NCBI GenBank assembly: GCA_024516035.1
Contig: CM044961.1
Span: 10,184,094 to 10,248,093, forward strand
Direction of reading: 5' to 3'
DNA length: 64,000 nt
Source: Bactericera cockerelli
Lineage: Eukaryota; Arthropoda; Insecta; Hemiptera; Triozidae
Below the pieces are notes generated by a model. The model saw only the letters and a list, made by a program, of their open reading frames with translations. It did not search any database and was not told the DNA's origin. The translations under genes and the position numbers were made by a program. Positions 45,895 through 57,306 of this stretch are shown in pieces; positions within the stretch are counted from its first letter, which is position 1, and each line of letters opens with the position of its first letter.

Positions 45895-46994
45895 TCTACT
45901 CTTGACAGAAAGGGCCCATGGACTGGACTAAAACTAACTAGATAACATCCAATTTTAGAATGTTATACAATGGTTACATTAAAATTAAATTTACTACAAA
46001 TTACCTATTCATTATTTCAGTATGTATCTGTGTGTGATCTACACTGTACAAGCATGTGTACACACAGAAACTTGTCTGTACTGATGTGATCATACAGGAA
46101 CTTGTCTGTACTGAACGCACGGAGGTACCAGTTAATTAAGTAATTATTTATATCACTAGTGAATAATCTGGGTACAATTATTTAATATTAATTTTAATGT
46201 ATACCTGTAATAACATCCATAAATAATTTAATGTACAGTGCTTTAAGTAAATAGCTTTAACTTTTATTTTACCCCCCTGGTAGGGCGGAAAATATAGGCA
46301 ATTAGAGACATGTAGGTTGTAGGTAGGTATATTGTAATATAGTTTAAAAACGTCAAACCCCTCGAATCATATGCTTATCTGCTTTAATTTTTCCTTCCTC
46401 ACACTCAACCGTATCAATAACCCCAAAAGAAACTTGCTCGGTTTTATCATGTTGATCGATCTCAAAATGGCCTTCGACTCTAAGTGAACTCGAAAAATTA
46501 TAATTGCAGGTTCTTGTGAGGTTAATTAGTGATTCGTTGAACTCTAATTGGGCACCGACATTAATTACCTACATTCACCTGTACTCTAAGCTGACAGAAA
46601 GTATTCTCATAGTAACAAAAATATTCTTGAAAATCCCAAAAAATGGCGATCATAAGAAAAATGTCGATTCGCTTGATTCAGTCAATGCTGGCCATGTTGA
46701 TTCCCGTTTGCCTTTATTCTTACTACGTGTTGACAGATTAGGATTCCTAGTGGGTCAGCCATCATGGTAATGTATACTGTTTTTAAATTTGAAGTCAATA
46801 GTTCGATTCCATCGCCGAGCTTACAGAAGTCCTCGACTTTGATTTTTTTTCTCAATTTTTTTTTATTATATATTTTTATAATTATTAATGTTCAATCATT
46901 TTATATTATATAGTGTAGGAATATGGGTCTCAATCAGATATTATTTTGTCACGAATTAACTAATTTTGTTTTTATTTAACCGCATATCTCCTAT
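45895..46994. other. No gene recognised
   Basis: AT-rich. Short duplicated blocks (GGAACTTGTCTGTACTGA type) near 46065-46120. Confidence 0.4.
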
Positions 46995-47385
46995 GGCCGA
47001 ATTCTGAAACAGGATTAAATCTTAATATATAAATGTCAAAGTCACTGACTGACCACTGACTGAATGATCATCGCTCTACAGCCCAAACCGTAATACCTAG
47101 CGAGCTGAAATTTGGTAGGTAGCTTTGTCTTATAGTCTAGATGTGCAATAAGACGGGATTTTTCGAAATTCCCACTACAACACCTGCCATTGGCGAAAAA
47201 GGATTTTTTGATTTCACGGCCATGCCTCGGCCCGCAAAGCGGGCGACAGCCCGCTAGTTTAATAGAAGTCAGAACCTCCCTCAAATCGGCGTTCCAACCA
47301 ATCACAGCGTAGTGCAGCCCGACATGAGGAACAGGCTGTTCTTAGATATCTGGCTGGCTTAGATACCCTGTTTTATAATTCGGTC
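46995..47385. mobile_element. MITE family H, copy 2, interrupted by repeat G
   Basis: The left end GGCCGAATTCTGAAACAGG (46995-47013) and right end ACCCTGTTTTATAATTCGGTC (to 47385) form the family H inverted repeats. The interior keeps the CCAATCACAGC core. Between them, 47024-47258 is an inverted copy of repeat G, so G inserted after H. Confidence 0.75.
47024..47258 (-). repeat. Interspersed repeat G, copy 2
   Basis: Inverted copy of 6781-7041. On the minus strand it begins CTAGCGGGCTGTCGCCCGC and ends in the TTTATATATTAAG tail. Confidence 0.75.
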
Positions 47386-48465
47386 TTTACTACTGTCTTT
47401 ATGTATATTTTATCATTTTTGATCGTCATAAACTATGATCTTTATCTCTGATTTTTTATGTCGCATTTTTCACCCATCCCAAATAATTTTTCAATTACAT
47501 ATCCATTTTGCATAATTATAATTACACTCCTGTTTTTTACTCTCATATTTATAAGACAGTGTTATAAGTCATAACATAACGAATTTGTTTTCCAATAAAG
47601 GGTTAACCTTTTTAACAACCCATAAATGACTTCAATGAAAATTTTTCTGTAATGGGTTGATGTTTATTTTCATCACTCTAATCGTCTAATCAGTGAATAC
47701 AATCTGATAATCAGTTTCATCGACCTGTCCAACAAAGGCGTCTTCCATTGTTTCATCATAGTGCTAATAGTTGGGTTTCAGTAGTGTCAATACTTTCAGT
47801 AAATTCTTCAATTTCTTTGTCATCAACTCCATCTACACGAGCATCATGCCTCTCCTTCTAGCAAACGCTACCAGTCTTGTCAATTCTCCCAGGAAATTCC
47901 TTCTGCACTTTCTCGCCTGCACGATTGTTGGGTTCTTTTTCCTGTGATCATTCAACAATTTCCTGCTGATTCATTCCAGTTTTGAGTCAGCAATGTTGAT
48001 GTTTTTAAGAACCTGTTTGAGATATTTTTTTCTTTGGTATGGATGTTCCTTTGTCTATTATAATTTTATCAATCATCCCTCTTAATGTGCTCACGTTCAT
48101 GTCAAGTTGAAGGTAAATTTAATTTTCTAATCGTTTTCCTTTTTATATTACTTACTTATTTATATTTTTTTTACTTTTTTATTTTTTGTTTTAATAGAAA
48201 TTATGAGATATCATTGTTTTTCAATTAATAGTATTTTTGTTTCGTTTATATTATTTGTGTGTTTTTTGGGGCGCTAATAATTTAGTGCTATTTAGCGTCC
48301 TATTGTTTAAAATTCTCAATGCATATAAACATTTTGAACAATAGAACCTAATACCTATTTATTTTGATAGCATCCAAGATCATTAATTTAAAACTTTTCT
48401 TTAATAAACCTTAAAATACATAACGTTTGGTACCCATACATTTTACAATGATGTTTTTATTAGAG
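47386..48465. other. No intact gene; possible decayed coding remnant
   Basis: The minus strand of 47700-48080 has protein-like patches in shifting frames (for example NRAGEKVQKEFPGRIDKTGS) broken by stops. It looks like a decayed ORF, perhaps transposon-derived, but I cannot place it. Confidence 0.3.
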
Positions 48466-48585
48466 TGTGCCAACCGCAACGCCCAAAATGTTATGCGTAA
48501 TTCCAACATTTCTTTTTATCATATTCCAAATAATATTAAAATTATTAATAGTCAATGCTTTGCTGTCTTTTGTTCCAGAATTTGA
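48466..48585 (+). pseudogene. Possible THAP-like zinc-finger fragment
   Basis: After a TTATTAG acceptor-like site the frame reads CANRNAQNVMRNSNISFYHI, then PNNIK, and stops after a further 13 residues. A Cys close to Asn/Arg followed by SFYxxP resembles the start of THAP domains (C-x2-4-C ... SFxxFP), which are shared by P-element-type transposases and host factors. The second Cys and the later His are not found, so this is weak. Confidence 0.25.
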
Positions 48586-50598
48586 CCTTCACCCATCCAC
48601 CAAACTGTTTCGTCTACTAACCTCACTCTGACCATGTAAGATTCTCCACATCTCTCTAACCTCCATGAGTTCTTCCACTCCAGACCCACCACCACTTAAC
48701 CATAACCAATGACCGCCGATCATCAACTCCAATAGACAGCAATTTACCAAGAAATCCAAGGATGCAAACTTTTGTTCAGTGTTTTTACATTTTGTGCAAA
48801 AGTTTACATTTGATTGATGTTGTCTGAGAAACCAACACACAACTGTAAATTTGCTGTCTAGTAATATTTTTTTTAAACATTACTTACTGACTTTTTTCTT
48901 TCATGTTCGATAATGCCTGTTTTATGAGCATTCCAGCACTTTCATCTTTTTGTAATAAATGTTAAATGTGTGTAGAAATTTATTTTTCTGTTTCTATGTA
49001 GTCCCTTGTTTATCAGAAAGATCCGTTGAAGGTTCAATCAGCTAAGAATCTAACGTCGCGTTGTTGTTGGGGGTTAAAAATTCTAAATTATAAAACAAAA
49101 AAAAGTATTTATCTGCTGTTCCTTTGCCCAGCCGAGATCTAGATGTTTTATAAGGGGCTTCCTATTCCTCTTATAGGAGTTCTTTAGAATAAGCAGAATG
49201 ACTATTTAATTCAAGTTACCTAAATGAAGTCACGCGGAAGTAAAAAGAAAATGAAAGAAGACCCAAGTGCCCGATTATAGGCAAATTAGTAGGTACTACT
49301 TTATGAAACTAACCCAAAGAAAAAGATATGACCAAAAAACCAAAGAATATTTTCAAAAATTTCCCGCCATCTTGCGCCGGAAAACAATTTTCAGCCTTTG
49401 GAAATGCTTTCTGGATAAACAGAAAGCATTGCAAGAAGTTTGTGCCTTTCCGTTGAGAGCGCGCCAGTGGATTATTTTGCCACATAAATAATTTTTGACG
49501 TCCTTTTTCTCCCTCTCTATTATGTCTTTCTCTCTCACACTCCAGGAGTTTCGAAACGCTCATCAGAAGGAAAGAGATTTATGGAGTTACTATCTTTTCG
49601 GTTCAGGTTGAAGGGTGACTTTGGAACAATTCAATTGACCTCAAAGAGAGAGTCTCTACTTTGAATCAGCTGGTTTATTACAAAGAAGAATTTTACTTTA
49701 GGTCACGGAATTATTCCAGCCCCGACAAAGATTGTTTTGAAACATAGATGTTTGCAGATTGCCATCGCCCACGGCAAAGGGTTTTTGACTACACCAGTTC
49801 TAGTCAGAACACTGACGATAAGCAACATCTGGTCTGGTTAGGACTTGTTCAATAACTGAAATTCAAACCCTTGGCCTTATCCTCATGATACTGGTCGACT
49901 CATGATGAAATCTAAGCAGGTACTTTTCTAGTTAGAGTCTCTAAATGTTATCATTTGAGGTCATTTTAGACATAATTTTATCTCCATTCGTAGGAACCTT
50001 AAAATCAAGCTTTCCTCAAGAACTTTGTTAGGGTGATCAGGAAAATACCGAGAATCACGTAGGCGTAGGTTCAAACCTTGAATTCACCCACAAGTCTTCA
50101 CCTCACTTATTGTTACTTAACTTCAGAGATCTTACCATAACTGGTGTTAGTTTTGTATGGGAAATAACACGGGTAACATTAACTAAGGTGTCTTTATTTG
50201 TAAAGATTAATTCAAAAGAAAGTACATAAGAACTAGATTTAGCGTAGGTACACACGCTCGTTTTGTTTTTCTTGGCGTTACAAAACTAGCGTTTTGCTTG
50301 ATACTAGGGACCACAAGGTCACAGGTGCCATTGTAATCAATAAAGACACTCAAAAGTTATGGTTGTAATGAGCCAATCTCATTTTTTTCACAAATAACTA
50401 CAAAGAAACCACTTGATTGTAAATGTAAACAATTGTCACTTCAAATCTCAAACCCACAGTTCAGCATGATCGCGCTTTACTGGACTATCTTGGCTATCAG
50501 ACAATCACTGCCATCAGATTTCCTGATCAAATTTATTACTCACTTTGAGATGTGTAATAGCCATACGAATTAGTAATTTTTCAGATTTATTTATTTTG
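48586..50598. other. No gene recognised
   Basis: Mixed AT-rich DNA. 49403-49430 contains an 11-bp-arm hairpin (AATGCTTTCTG / CAGAAAGCATT). Open frames at 48589-48840 (minus) and 49267-49491 (plus) have no motif. Confidence 0.4.
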
Positions 50599-53500
50599 GC
50601 AACATTTTAAAACATTAGAGGTCTGCTGATGCTAGCAGTTCCTCTACAATCTCCTCATCAATATCTTCATTCTGATTCTTGTAATCTATCATGATGCTTT
50701 CCAATGTCCTCTTCAAAACCACGTTCTGGATGTATGCTTGTATTCTTTTATTAATATTTAAGGTGTTCATGTGTTTTTTGAAATATTTGGTGACTAAACC
50801 ATCCCATGTCATTACAACCGGCACAAGAGTGACTTTTGCTCCGTTATACATCATGGATAACTCCTTTCCTAATAAATCATATTTTCTTCCTTTTGTTGTT
50901 TCAGTTGTTGATAATATTCTTTTGTTTGTTATACCAACTTCAATCAAAATTATTTCATTAGTTCTTAAGTCATGTACAAGAAGATCAGGTTTGTTATGTT
51001 CTATACGAAGTTCTGTCAATATAGGTACATCAGACTTGATTTTAACTCTTTCATTTGATATGGTATTTTCAACTTTGTAGTTTTTTAATCTTTTATTTTT
51101 ACTAATACCATATTTTCTTGTAAACCAGAAGTGGATACACCTCACAACATCATCATGGCGTTTTTTATATTCAAAGTTTAACATTCTGCCACATTGAGTT
51201 GCAAGATGGTCCACTGTCTTATTACCTTGGTTACAATGGTGACATTTCTGCTGGTTGTAAAAAAGGTTTCGATCTTGTAATCCGCATAGCATGGCTTCTT
51301 CTTGGGGTGATATGTTTCCGTGTTTTAACCACATGGAAGAATCTTTACAATCTATTATACTATCTTCATTTTCAAATAAAAAACTATGCAATTTCTTATC
51401 TTTGATCTTGTTCATTCTTGTTTCATGCTGTTTTTGTCTAATAACTTTAAGATTGATTTCCTCTGCATCTATGCTGTATTTCTCTTGTAAGAAAATATTG
51501 ATGAATCCCAAGTGTGTACCTTTTCTCTTTTCTTCTTCTAATAATATTGCTCTTTCTCTTGTTTTGTTTAAATGTATAAAAAAGTTATATAATATCATTT
51601 CGGCTTTCTCTACAACATTGCTTAATCCCCTACCCAACTCAGTTCTCGCAAGATACAATCTGTCTATATTACTTGATTTGATTAATACTTTATTAGTAAC
51701 TAGTACTTTTCTCACTTCTTTGTCGATTTGTTCGTACTCTTGAGGTTCATAATTCAAAATTCCAACATAATAGTTTAAGGTTGATAGTGAAAATTCATTT
51801 ATTGCTCGAAAGATATTTTTCGCATTCAATTTGGTTTTACATATTTTATCTGCTCTTGATATCAACTTTTTGTTTATTTTTACTTTGTTTTCATCTTGAA
51901 TTACATTTTGACAATCTTCTAATACTCCCAAATATTTATATCCTTCTTTACTTTTCAATGCTTCTCCAAACACATACTCTGATACAATGTTACTACTAGA
52001 CTTTTTCTCGTTCACTTCAAATCCCATCTTCTTCAAACACGATTTTGTCATAATACACATGTCAATTAATGTCTTTTCATTTTCAGCCAAAAGTTTGATG
52101 TCATCAATGAATATTAAATGGTTTCGTTCTAAAATATCATTTTCGTCTATTTTGACTTTCTCACAGTTATTATTTAACATTCTACTCAATGGTTCTAGTG
52201 CTAGTACAAAAAGTTTAGCTGATAGTGAATCACCCTGAATCAGGCCTTTATTTATACTAACTTGACCAATCATTGATCTATTACACATTAGATTTGTTTT
52301 TTGCCATTTCAATATCCGTTCAACAAAATAAATGATATTTTCTGGTAGTTTTAACCGTTTCAAACACATCATTAAATACACATGGGGTACCGAATCGTAC
52401 GCCTTTTTAATATCAATCCAGGATGTTTTCAGTCCATTTTCATGTTTACTATTTAAATTTTTATTAATCAGAACTTGCTCCTTTGCTCCTTGGCATCTAT
52501 TTATTGTTCCCATTTGATTTGTTGATATAACATTGTTTGCATCACAAATATCTGTTATAATCTTAGTAACACATTTGCTTACTAATTTATACACATTAGG
52601 TAAACAGGTTATTGGTCTAGTTTCTTTGGGATCTTTAGTATTATTAACTTTTGGTATTAGATATGTTATTCCTGTATAAAATTCTTCATCAATTTTTTCA
52701 GGGTATTTTATAACATCAATAATAAGTTTCTGCAATATTTCATGTAACACAAACATCTTTTTGATGAAAAAATTATATACATGGTCAATCCCTGGTGTTT
52801 TCCAGTTCGATAAGAACTTTATGTTATTGGTTATTATCTCTTTCATCTTTTCATCATTTATTTCTACTTGGTATTCTATTGGTTGCAGTAATTGAATTAC
52901 ATCATACATATCATTATTATTCATTTCATTTTCCGTATCTTCCATTGTATTTTTGGACCACATGTTTTGCCAAAATATTTTCATCTCTTCTCCATCAATA
53001 CTTGGATCTAGTTTAAAATTTTCATCCTCTAAATTGCGGTAAAATGTTTGTTTGTTGAACTCAAACATTTGATTGGTTTTGCGAAATTGTATTCTATTCT
53101 CAGATACTTTAATCTTTTTCTCAAATATTTTTATCTTTTCAAATAGTTCTTCTTTTAATTTCTGAAGATTGTCATTATCTTTTGAATGAATTTTGTTCTC
53201 TTTGCATATTTTTAAAAGATCTTTATTAACAGATTTTGTCTGATCAAAATTATTTAAGATATCCCATTTCTTTTTTAATGTTTCAACTTTCTTATCAATA
53301 GACTCTTTCCATTTTGATTTCACTCTGGGTTTTACAGTTAACTTTTCATAAGTCATTTGGCATGAATATATGATGTTATTGTAATCTTTAATGGTCTTTA
53401 TGTGTTTTTTTATTTCCTCATTTTGTATTATCATATTCATATACTCAATAATGTCATTGTTTACATTTTGGCTGTACACTTTTCTTGTTCTTACTTTCTC

Positions 53501-54250
53501 CTCTTGTTGTTCAACATATTTCCCAACATTTATCATCAAACTATTTTTTACTTTTGTAAATAGATCTGAATTTTTTACTTCCATAGGTTCTTGTGTCTCT
53601 GTATTAGTTCTTCTTTGACCATCATTATTTATTCTAGTATTTCTGTTCTTTTCTCTATTATAACGATTCTTTATTTCAGTTAATGTATATTCACAATTAA
53701 ATTTCCTATTAAACTCTTCTTGTATCTTTCGCCACCATCCATTTGGCATTCTACTAAATCTGTGACTTATCATAACCCATAATTTCCGTAACCACTCGTT
53801 TTCATTGTTCTCATCTATTATTTCTTGTAAAAATGTTCTAAATATTACATTCTTATCATTGCTTGTCTCTCTAGGATTTAAATTAACTCTATTTTCTTCA
53901 GATCTTTCATTTTCTGTATGAGAATTTGTTGTCGCAACTTCCCTAGTATTATTAAAAGTAATGTCATGAATTACCTGATTTTCATTATATCTTGTTTCAA
54001 CCTCTTCATTATTATTTTGCGGTTGACTACTCTCTCGCGAATTTTCGTTTTCTATATTTTCAATATTTTGTTCTTCGAAATTCGGAGTATCCATTTGATT
54101 TTGTTCATCCATTTTCTCTTCATTGGAATAACGGAAGAATGTAGTCAACAGCAAATTAGGTATATTAATTTTGAAATCGCTAATTTATTTTCGATGGACG
54201 GGAGCAAATTTAGCGTAGCGATGTAAACTGGACTATCCCTGCCAAAACTA
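50599..54250 (-). mobile_element. Second R4-type non-LTR retrotransposon, diverged
   Basis: Minus-strand element around the ORF 50615-54154. The 3' side ends near an AAATAAATAAAT run (about 50584-50598), and the 5' limit is not defined. It has the same domain plan as the element at 1582-5945 but little residue identity outside motifs and a much higher AT content, so it is a different family. Confidence 0.7.
50615..54154 (-). CDS. R4-type retrotransposon polyprotein, second family
   Basis: A 1179-residue uninterrupted ORF. The Asn/Glu-rich N terminus (1-105) precedes a Trp-rich Myb/SANT-like segment (about 118-170, WLRKLWVMISHRFSRMPNGW then WRKIQEEFNRKF). The reverse transcriptase spans about 440-760: WKTPGIDHVYNFF (451-463), WIDIKKAYDSVP (579-590), QGDSLSAKLF (640-649), and the catalytic box FIDD (682-685) where the other element has YMDD. 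A zinc knuckle C-X2-C-X8-H-X4-C lies at 971-988. The endonuclease has KPD (1055-1057) and, 14 residues on, IEVG with Glu1072 in place of the Asp of the first element. No stop or frameshift. The first Met is listed; Met15 (MDEQNQMD) is an equally good start. Confidence 0.88.
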   Translation of the reverse strand: MLLTTFFRYSNEEKMDEQNQMDTPNFEEQNIENIENENSRESSQPQNNNEEVETRYNENQVIHDITFNNTREVATTNSHTENERSEENRVNLNPRETSNDKNVIFRTFLQEIIDENNENEWLRKLWVMISHRFSRMPNGWWRKIQEEFNRKFNCEYTLTEIKNRYNREKNRNTRINNDGQRRTNTETQEPMEVKNSDLFTKVKNSLMINVGKYVEQQEEKVRTRKVYSQNVNNDIIEYMNMIIQNEEIKKHIKTIKDYNNIIYSCQMTYEKLTVKPRVKSKWKESIDKKVETLKKKWDILNNFDQTKSVNKDLLKICKENKIHSKDNDNLQKLKEELFEKIKIFEKKIKVSENRIQFRKTNQMFEFNKQTFYRNLEDENFKLDPSIDGEEMKIFWQNMWSKNTMEDTENEMNNNDMYDVIQLLQPIEYQVEINDEKMKEIITNNIKFLSNWKTPGIDHVYNFFIKKMFVLHEILQKLIIDVIKYPEKIDEEFYTGITYLIPKVNNTKDPKETRPITCLPNVYKLVSKCVTKIITDICDANNVISTNQMGTINRCQGAKEQVLINKNLNSKHENGLKTSWIDIKKAYDSVPHVYLMMCLKRLKLPENIIYFVERILKWQKTNLMCNRSMIGQVSINKGLIQGDSLSAKLFVLALEPLSRMLNNNCEKVKIDENDILERNHLIFIDDIKLLAENEKTLIDMCIMTKSCLKKMGFEVNEKKSSSNIVSEYVFGEALKSKEGYKYLGVLEDCQNVIQDENKVKINKKLISRADKICKTKLNAKNIFRAINEFSLSTLNYYVGILNYEPQEYEQIDKEVRKVLVTNKVLIKSSNIDRLYLARTELGRGLSNVVEKAEMILYNFFIHLNKTRERAILLEEEKRKGTHLGFINIFLQEKYSIDAEEINLKVIRQKQHETRMNKIKDKKLHSFLFENEDSIIDCKDSSMWLKHGNISPQEEAMLCGLQDRNLFYNQQKCHHCNQGNKTVDHLATQCGRMLNFEYKKRHDDVVRCIHFWFTRKYGISKNKRLKNYKVENTISNERVKIKSDVPILTELRIEHNKPDLLVHDLRTNEIILIEVGITNKRILSTTETTKGRKYDLLGKELSMMYNGAKVTLVPVVMTWDGLVTKYFKKHMNTLNINKRIQAYIQNVVLKRTLESIMIDYKNQNEDIDEEIVEELLASADL

Positions 54251-54565
54251 TTAAAGTTCTTTCTGTTCTCGTGAACCCTAAATTTACATTTTCACACCTC
54301 TGTTCACTCCCTATTCGTCACATATTTGTCCCTTTACAACATCTGTACACGGTCTCCATCATTTTTCAAACACTTTTTCCAATAACAGAAAAATAAATTC
54401 CGCCGGGCGAAAGTTTTTCGTGTTTCTTTGAATGAGAAAAAAAAAAAAATCAATTGTGATTGGTGAAGTGGCAGGAATACACACAAGTGCCTTCTGTAAT
54501 GCTGGCGAGGTATGCAGGAATGCCGAGCGGAAACATAGGAGTTGAGGGTTCCTGTTTGTCACAGA

Positions 54566-55383
54566 CAGGGTCTCCAATGCTAGCCCTATAGGGCTAGATC
54601 TAGCCCTTTTGAGAAAAATCTAGCCCCCTAGCCCTTTTTACTCAAATCTAGCCCTTTTTTCTCAAATCTAGCCCTTTTCCCTCAAATCTAGCCCTTTTTT
54701 GAGAATCCGCCAAAAGCTAACAAATGAGTTTAATTCTAAAGTTAGCTTCTCTCGAAAAAAAAATCCAATTTTTTTTATTTTTTGTAACGCCTACTATTCA
54801 TTTTTACTGCAACAAGCCAAACTCATTTTTACTGAGAATCCTGACTCCTGAAGTGGCAGTTTATGGCAGTTTACCCATTGGCACATTATCATAGCGAATA
54901 AATAAATAATCACATTATTACTAACAAAGAACTAAAGAAAAAAATATCAAACAAAAACAATTAATACGTAGGTAAGTAAAAATTAATAAATCTACATTCA
55001 AAACGTACTCAAATAGAGGCGTGATTTGGTAAGTTCTTTTTGTATTTATTTTTCCTACATTTTGATACACAAGAAACAGGAAATGATGAAGAATTAGCTA
55101 AACACTAACTATCCCGCTAGAGTGCGACTCGGTCTACTACAAATCAAGTGAAGAATAAATAATAAACCAAAAATAACACGTTTATATCTACTCAAAAGTA
55201 CCTAATTAATAAATAAATTGTTAATAAAACGGACAGGTAAATATTACCTTAGTGAATACATACAAAAACACAGTTATTATTAGTATTAAAGGACATTTTT
55301 AAAATCTAGCCCTTCTGCCTCCAAATCTAGCCCTTTTTTTCCTCGAATCTAGCCCTATTTTAAATTGTGAATTGGAGACCCTG
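54566..55383. mobile_element. hAT-type non-autonomous transposon with internal 23-bp repeats
   Basis: An 818-base element with exact 13-base terminal inverted repeats CAGGGTCTCCAAT, flanked by identical 8-base duplications GTCACAGA (54558-54565 and 55384-55391). An 8-bp target duplication plus a CAGGG terminus is characteristic of hAT. No transposase. Both subterminal regions carry tandem AAATCTAGCCCTTTT units (54597-54700 and 55307-55357). Confidence 0.92.
54597..54700 (+). repeat. Subterminal tandem repeat (TCTAGCCCTTTT)
   Basis: Four to five units of about 23 bases. Two to three more occur near the right end of the same hAT-type element in the same orientation. They are possible transposase-binding sites. 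Confidence 0.85.
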
Positions 55384-55525
55384 GTCACAGAGGGCGAACT
55401 GTCTGCAAGAGCAGAGAAGGTGCAATGATAAATAAGGAGACATGTGCAATTGTGCATGAATATAGTTGCCTCTCAAAAACAGTTGAACCTGAATAAAAAT
55501 AACATTCCACTAAAGAGTGTTATTA

Positions 55526-55685
55526 TAAAAGTTTAATTTTTTAAAAAAGTTATCATCTCTGTGTTAATCACTTTTATATCACTCAAACTCGCTTTACTAA
55601 ATCTACGCTGAACTCGGGACTTGAACCACCGACCTCCAGGTTACAAGTCCGCCGCCTTATTATCGATCAAGCTACTGAGGTCGGT
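55526..55685 (-). repeat. tRNA-Thr-like SINE (family C), full length with target duplication
   Basis: Bounded by identical 15-base duplications TAAAGAGTGTTATTA (55511-55525 and 55686-55700). This defines one complete insertion, read on the minus strand, with an A-rich tail at its 3' end. Confidence 0.9.
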
Positions 55686-55907
55686 TAAAGAGTGTTATTA
55701 TTTGGTCAATATTTTCCCTCCATGCGATACCCTCGTTCTGTAAAGTGTTAGGTATTTCCCAAACTGTCACTCCCGTCACCCTCTCTAGGATCTGATCTGC
55801 TCACCTAAGTCTTGGTCCTGCTGTTTTTCATGTAGCATATCATTTGGCGTTCGTGATCTTTTATGTTTCCTCCAACCACTTATCCAAAATGTATCTACTC
55901 ATACTGA

Positions 55908-56050
55908 GGGCTATATTATGAAACAGGATTAAAGTTAAGCCAGACTATTCCTCGACTGGGGCTATAGTGCGCTGTGATTGGTTGAAACTCCGAATTGAGG
56001 ACGTGTCTGACAAGTCAGATCAACTTTGATCCTCTTTCATAATTTGGCCT
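55908..56050. mobile_element. MITE family H, copy 3
   Basis: Terminal inverted repeats GGGCTATATTATGAAACAGG and GATCCTCTTTCATAATTTGG, with the GCTGTGATTGGTTG core. Confidence 0.75.
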
Positions 56051-56490
56051 TAAGTTTTAATTCTGTTCAGATGACCAATTCAAGATATCCATGGATATAA
56101 GAGAACAATTTTAAAGAGGTCAAAGATGACCTCTTTATAAGAGAAACCTGGATGTAAGAGAAAAAATTCCAACTCCTTGAATTCTCTTAAGTACATCAAT
56201 TTTATATCAAGAGTCGACTGTATTTTCGCGTTCCACATTTTTGTTCCACTGTTCGCTTTAAGGAAATTCACTCAAGTTTTTCTTGTGAGGGGTTGTTGGT
56301 TACCTTCTTTCACTCATTTGTCAAAGGGGTCATTGCAAAGAAATAAATTGCTTTTTGTTTTTTCCAAAACCTTTTTTCAAACTCACAGATTCCTTTATGT
56401 GAACACAAGTTTATGACCTAAAGAGGTTCTATAGATATGCATAATTGCATATGCAAGAACTTACTGCATGGTACATTTATGTTAATTAGT
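56051..56490. other. No gene recognised
   Basis: Contains GGATATAAGAGAA-type short repeats as at 36290. A GAGGTCAAAGATGACCTC hairpin lies at 56115-56132. Confidence 0.45.
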
Positions 56491-56608
56491 GAGCCGGCCC
56501 AGGCTGGGTGAGGTTGATGTGGGGAACTGGTACGAATCCCAGCAAATGGAGGGTAAAACCCCCGTCCTGACTATCGTAAATCAGGACTTTCAAACCAAAG
56601 AGAATCAA
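56491..56608 (+). repeat. SINE body shared by 5S- and tRNA-headed families
   Basis: CCGGCCCAGGCTGGGTGAGG, CCCAGCAAATGGAGGGTAAA and CCCCCGTCCTGACTATCG match 29080-29320 closely. The head is absent. Confidence 0.75.
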
Positions 56609-56918
56609 TGGACCTGCAAGGAGCCTAGACATTGGATCTGGGCGTTCATATACTTCTCTCACTACCGTTTTACATACCTGTGTCTATCTCAAAGACACGG
56701 AATGAATATTATTATTATTGAGCAATGATTAGGGAAGTGCGCATGACGAAAATGTAAACACCTCACTCATCTGAAGTAATGTTTAACAGTCCCACAACGT
56801 TATAGTTTAGCATTGATGAAGATCCGCGGGTCTTAGGCAATGAATTTATACTTATGGTTCAGTTTAGAATTGTACCTTATTTTGCTCAGCGACTATTATA
56901 TGAAGAGATGGCTGATAT

Positions 56919-57306
56919 TTAAAAGACAAGAAAAACATTGAAAATAAGAAAATTTACAACGGTATAATGATTATTAACATGATTATTAACGACTGAACGT
57001 TGTCTTCCTGGTCTCGGAAGGTCTCTGACTGCACCTTGTTCTTGAAAACGTTCAATTATTTTCATAATTGTTCTGTAAATCGGGGCCTTTCGAGCTTTGA
57101 AATATCGCTTGTACGCTAAACTGAGTTTGTGTAATTGAACGTCCGTTTTCAAAATAAAATTGCACAATTTTGGTTCGTTCTAAGGTTGTATAATGACCTT
57201 GCATATAGTTTATTTCAAGATTCTGAAAAAATAACAAGAAAAAATTATTTAGAAAAAAAGTTATAGGATTTTCAAATGTTGTCATTACTTATGCGCCACC
57301 CTGTAC
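56919..57306 (-). pseudogene. Tc1/mariner-type transposase N terminus with one terminal repeat
   Basis: On the minus strand, inside a terminus CAGGGTGGCGCATAAGTAAT preceded by TA (57305-57306), an ORF begins MQGHYTTLERTKIVQFYFEN and GRSITQTQFSV. After a frameshift near 57115 it continues KARKAPIYRTIMKIIERFQE and QGAVRDLPRPGR. This is the paired helix-turn-helix head seen in many insect mariner-like transposases. The catalytic domain and second terminus are missing. Confidence 0.7.
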
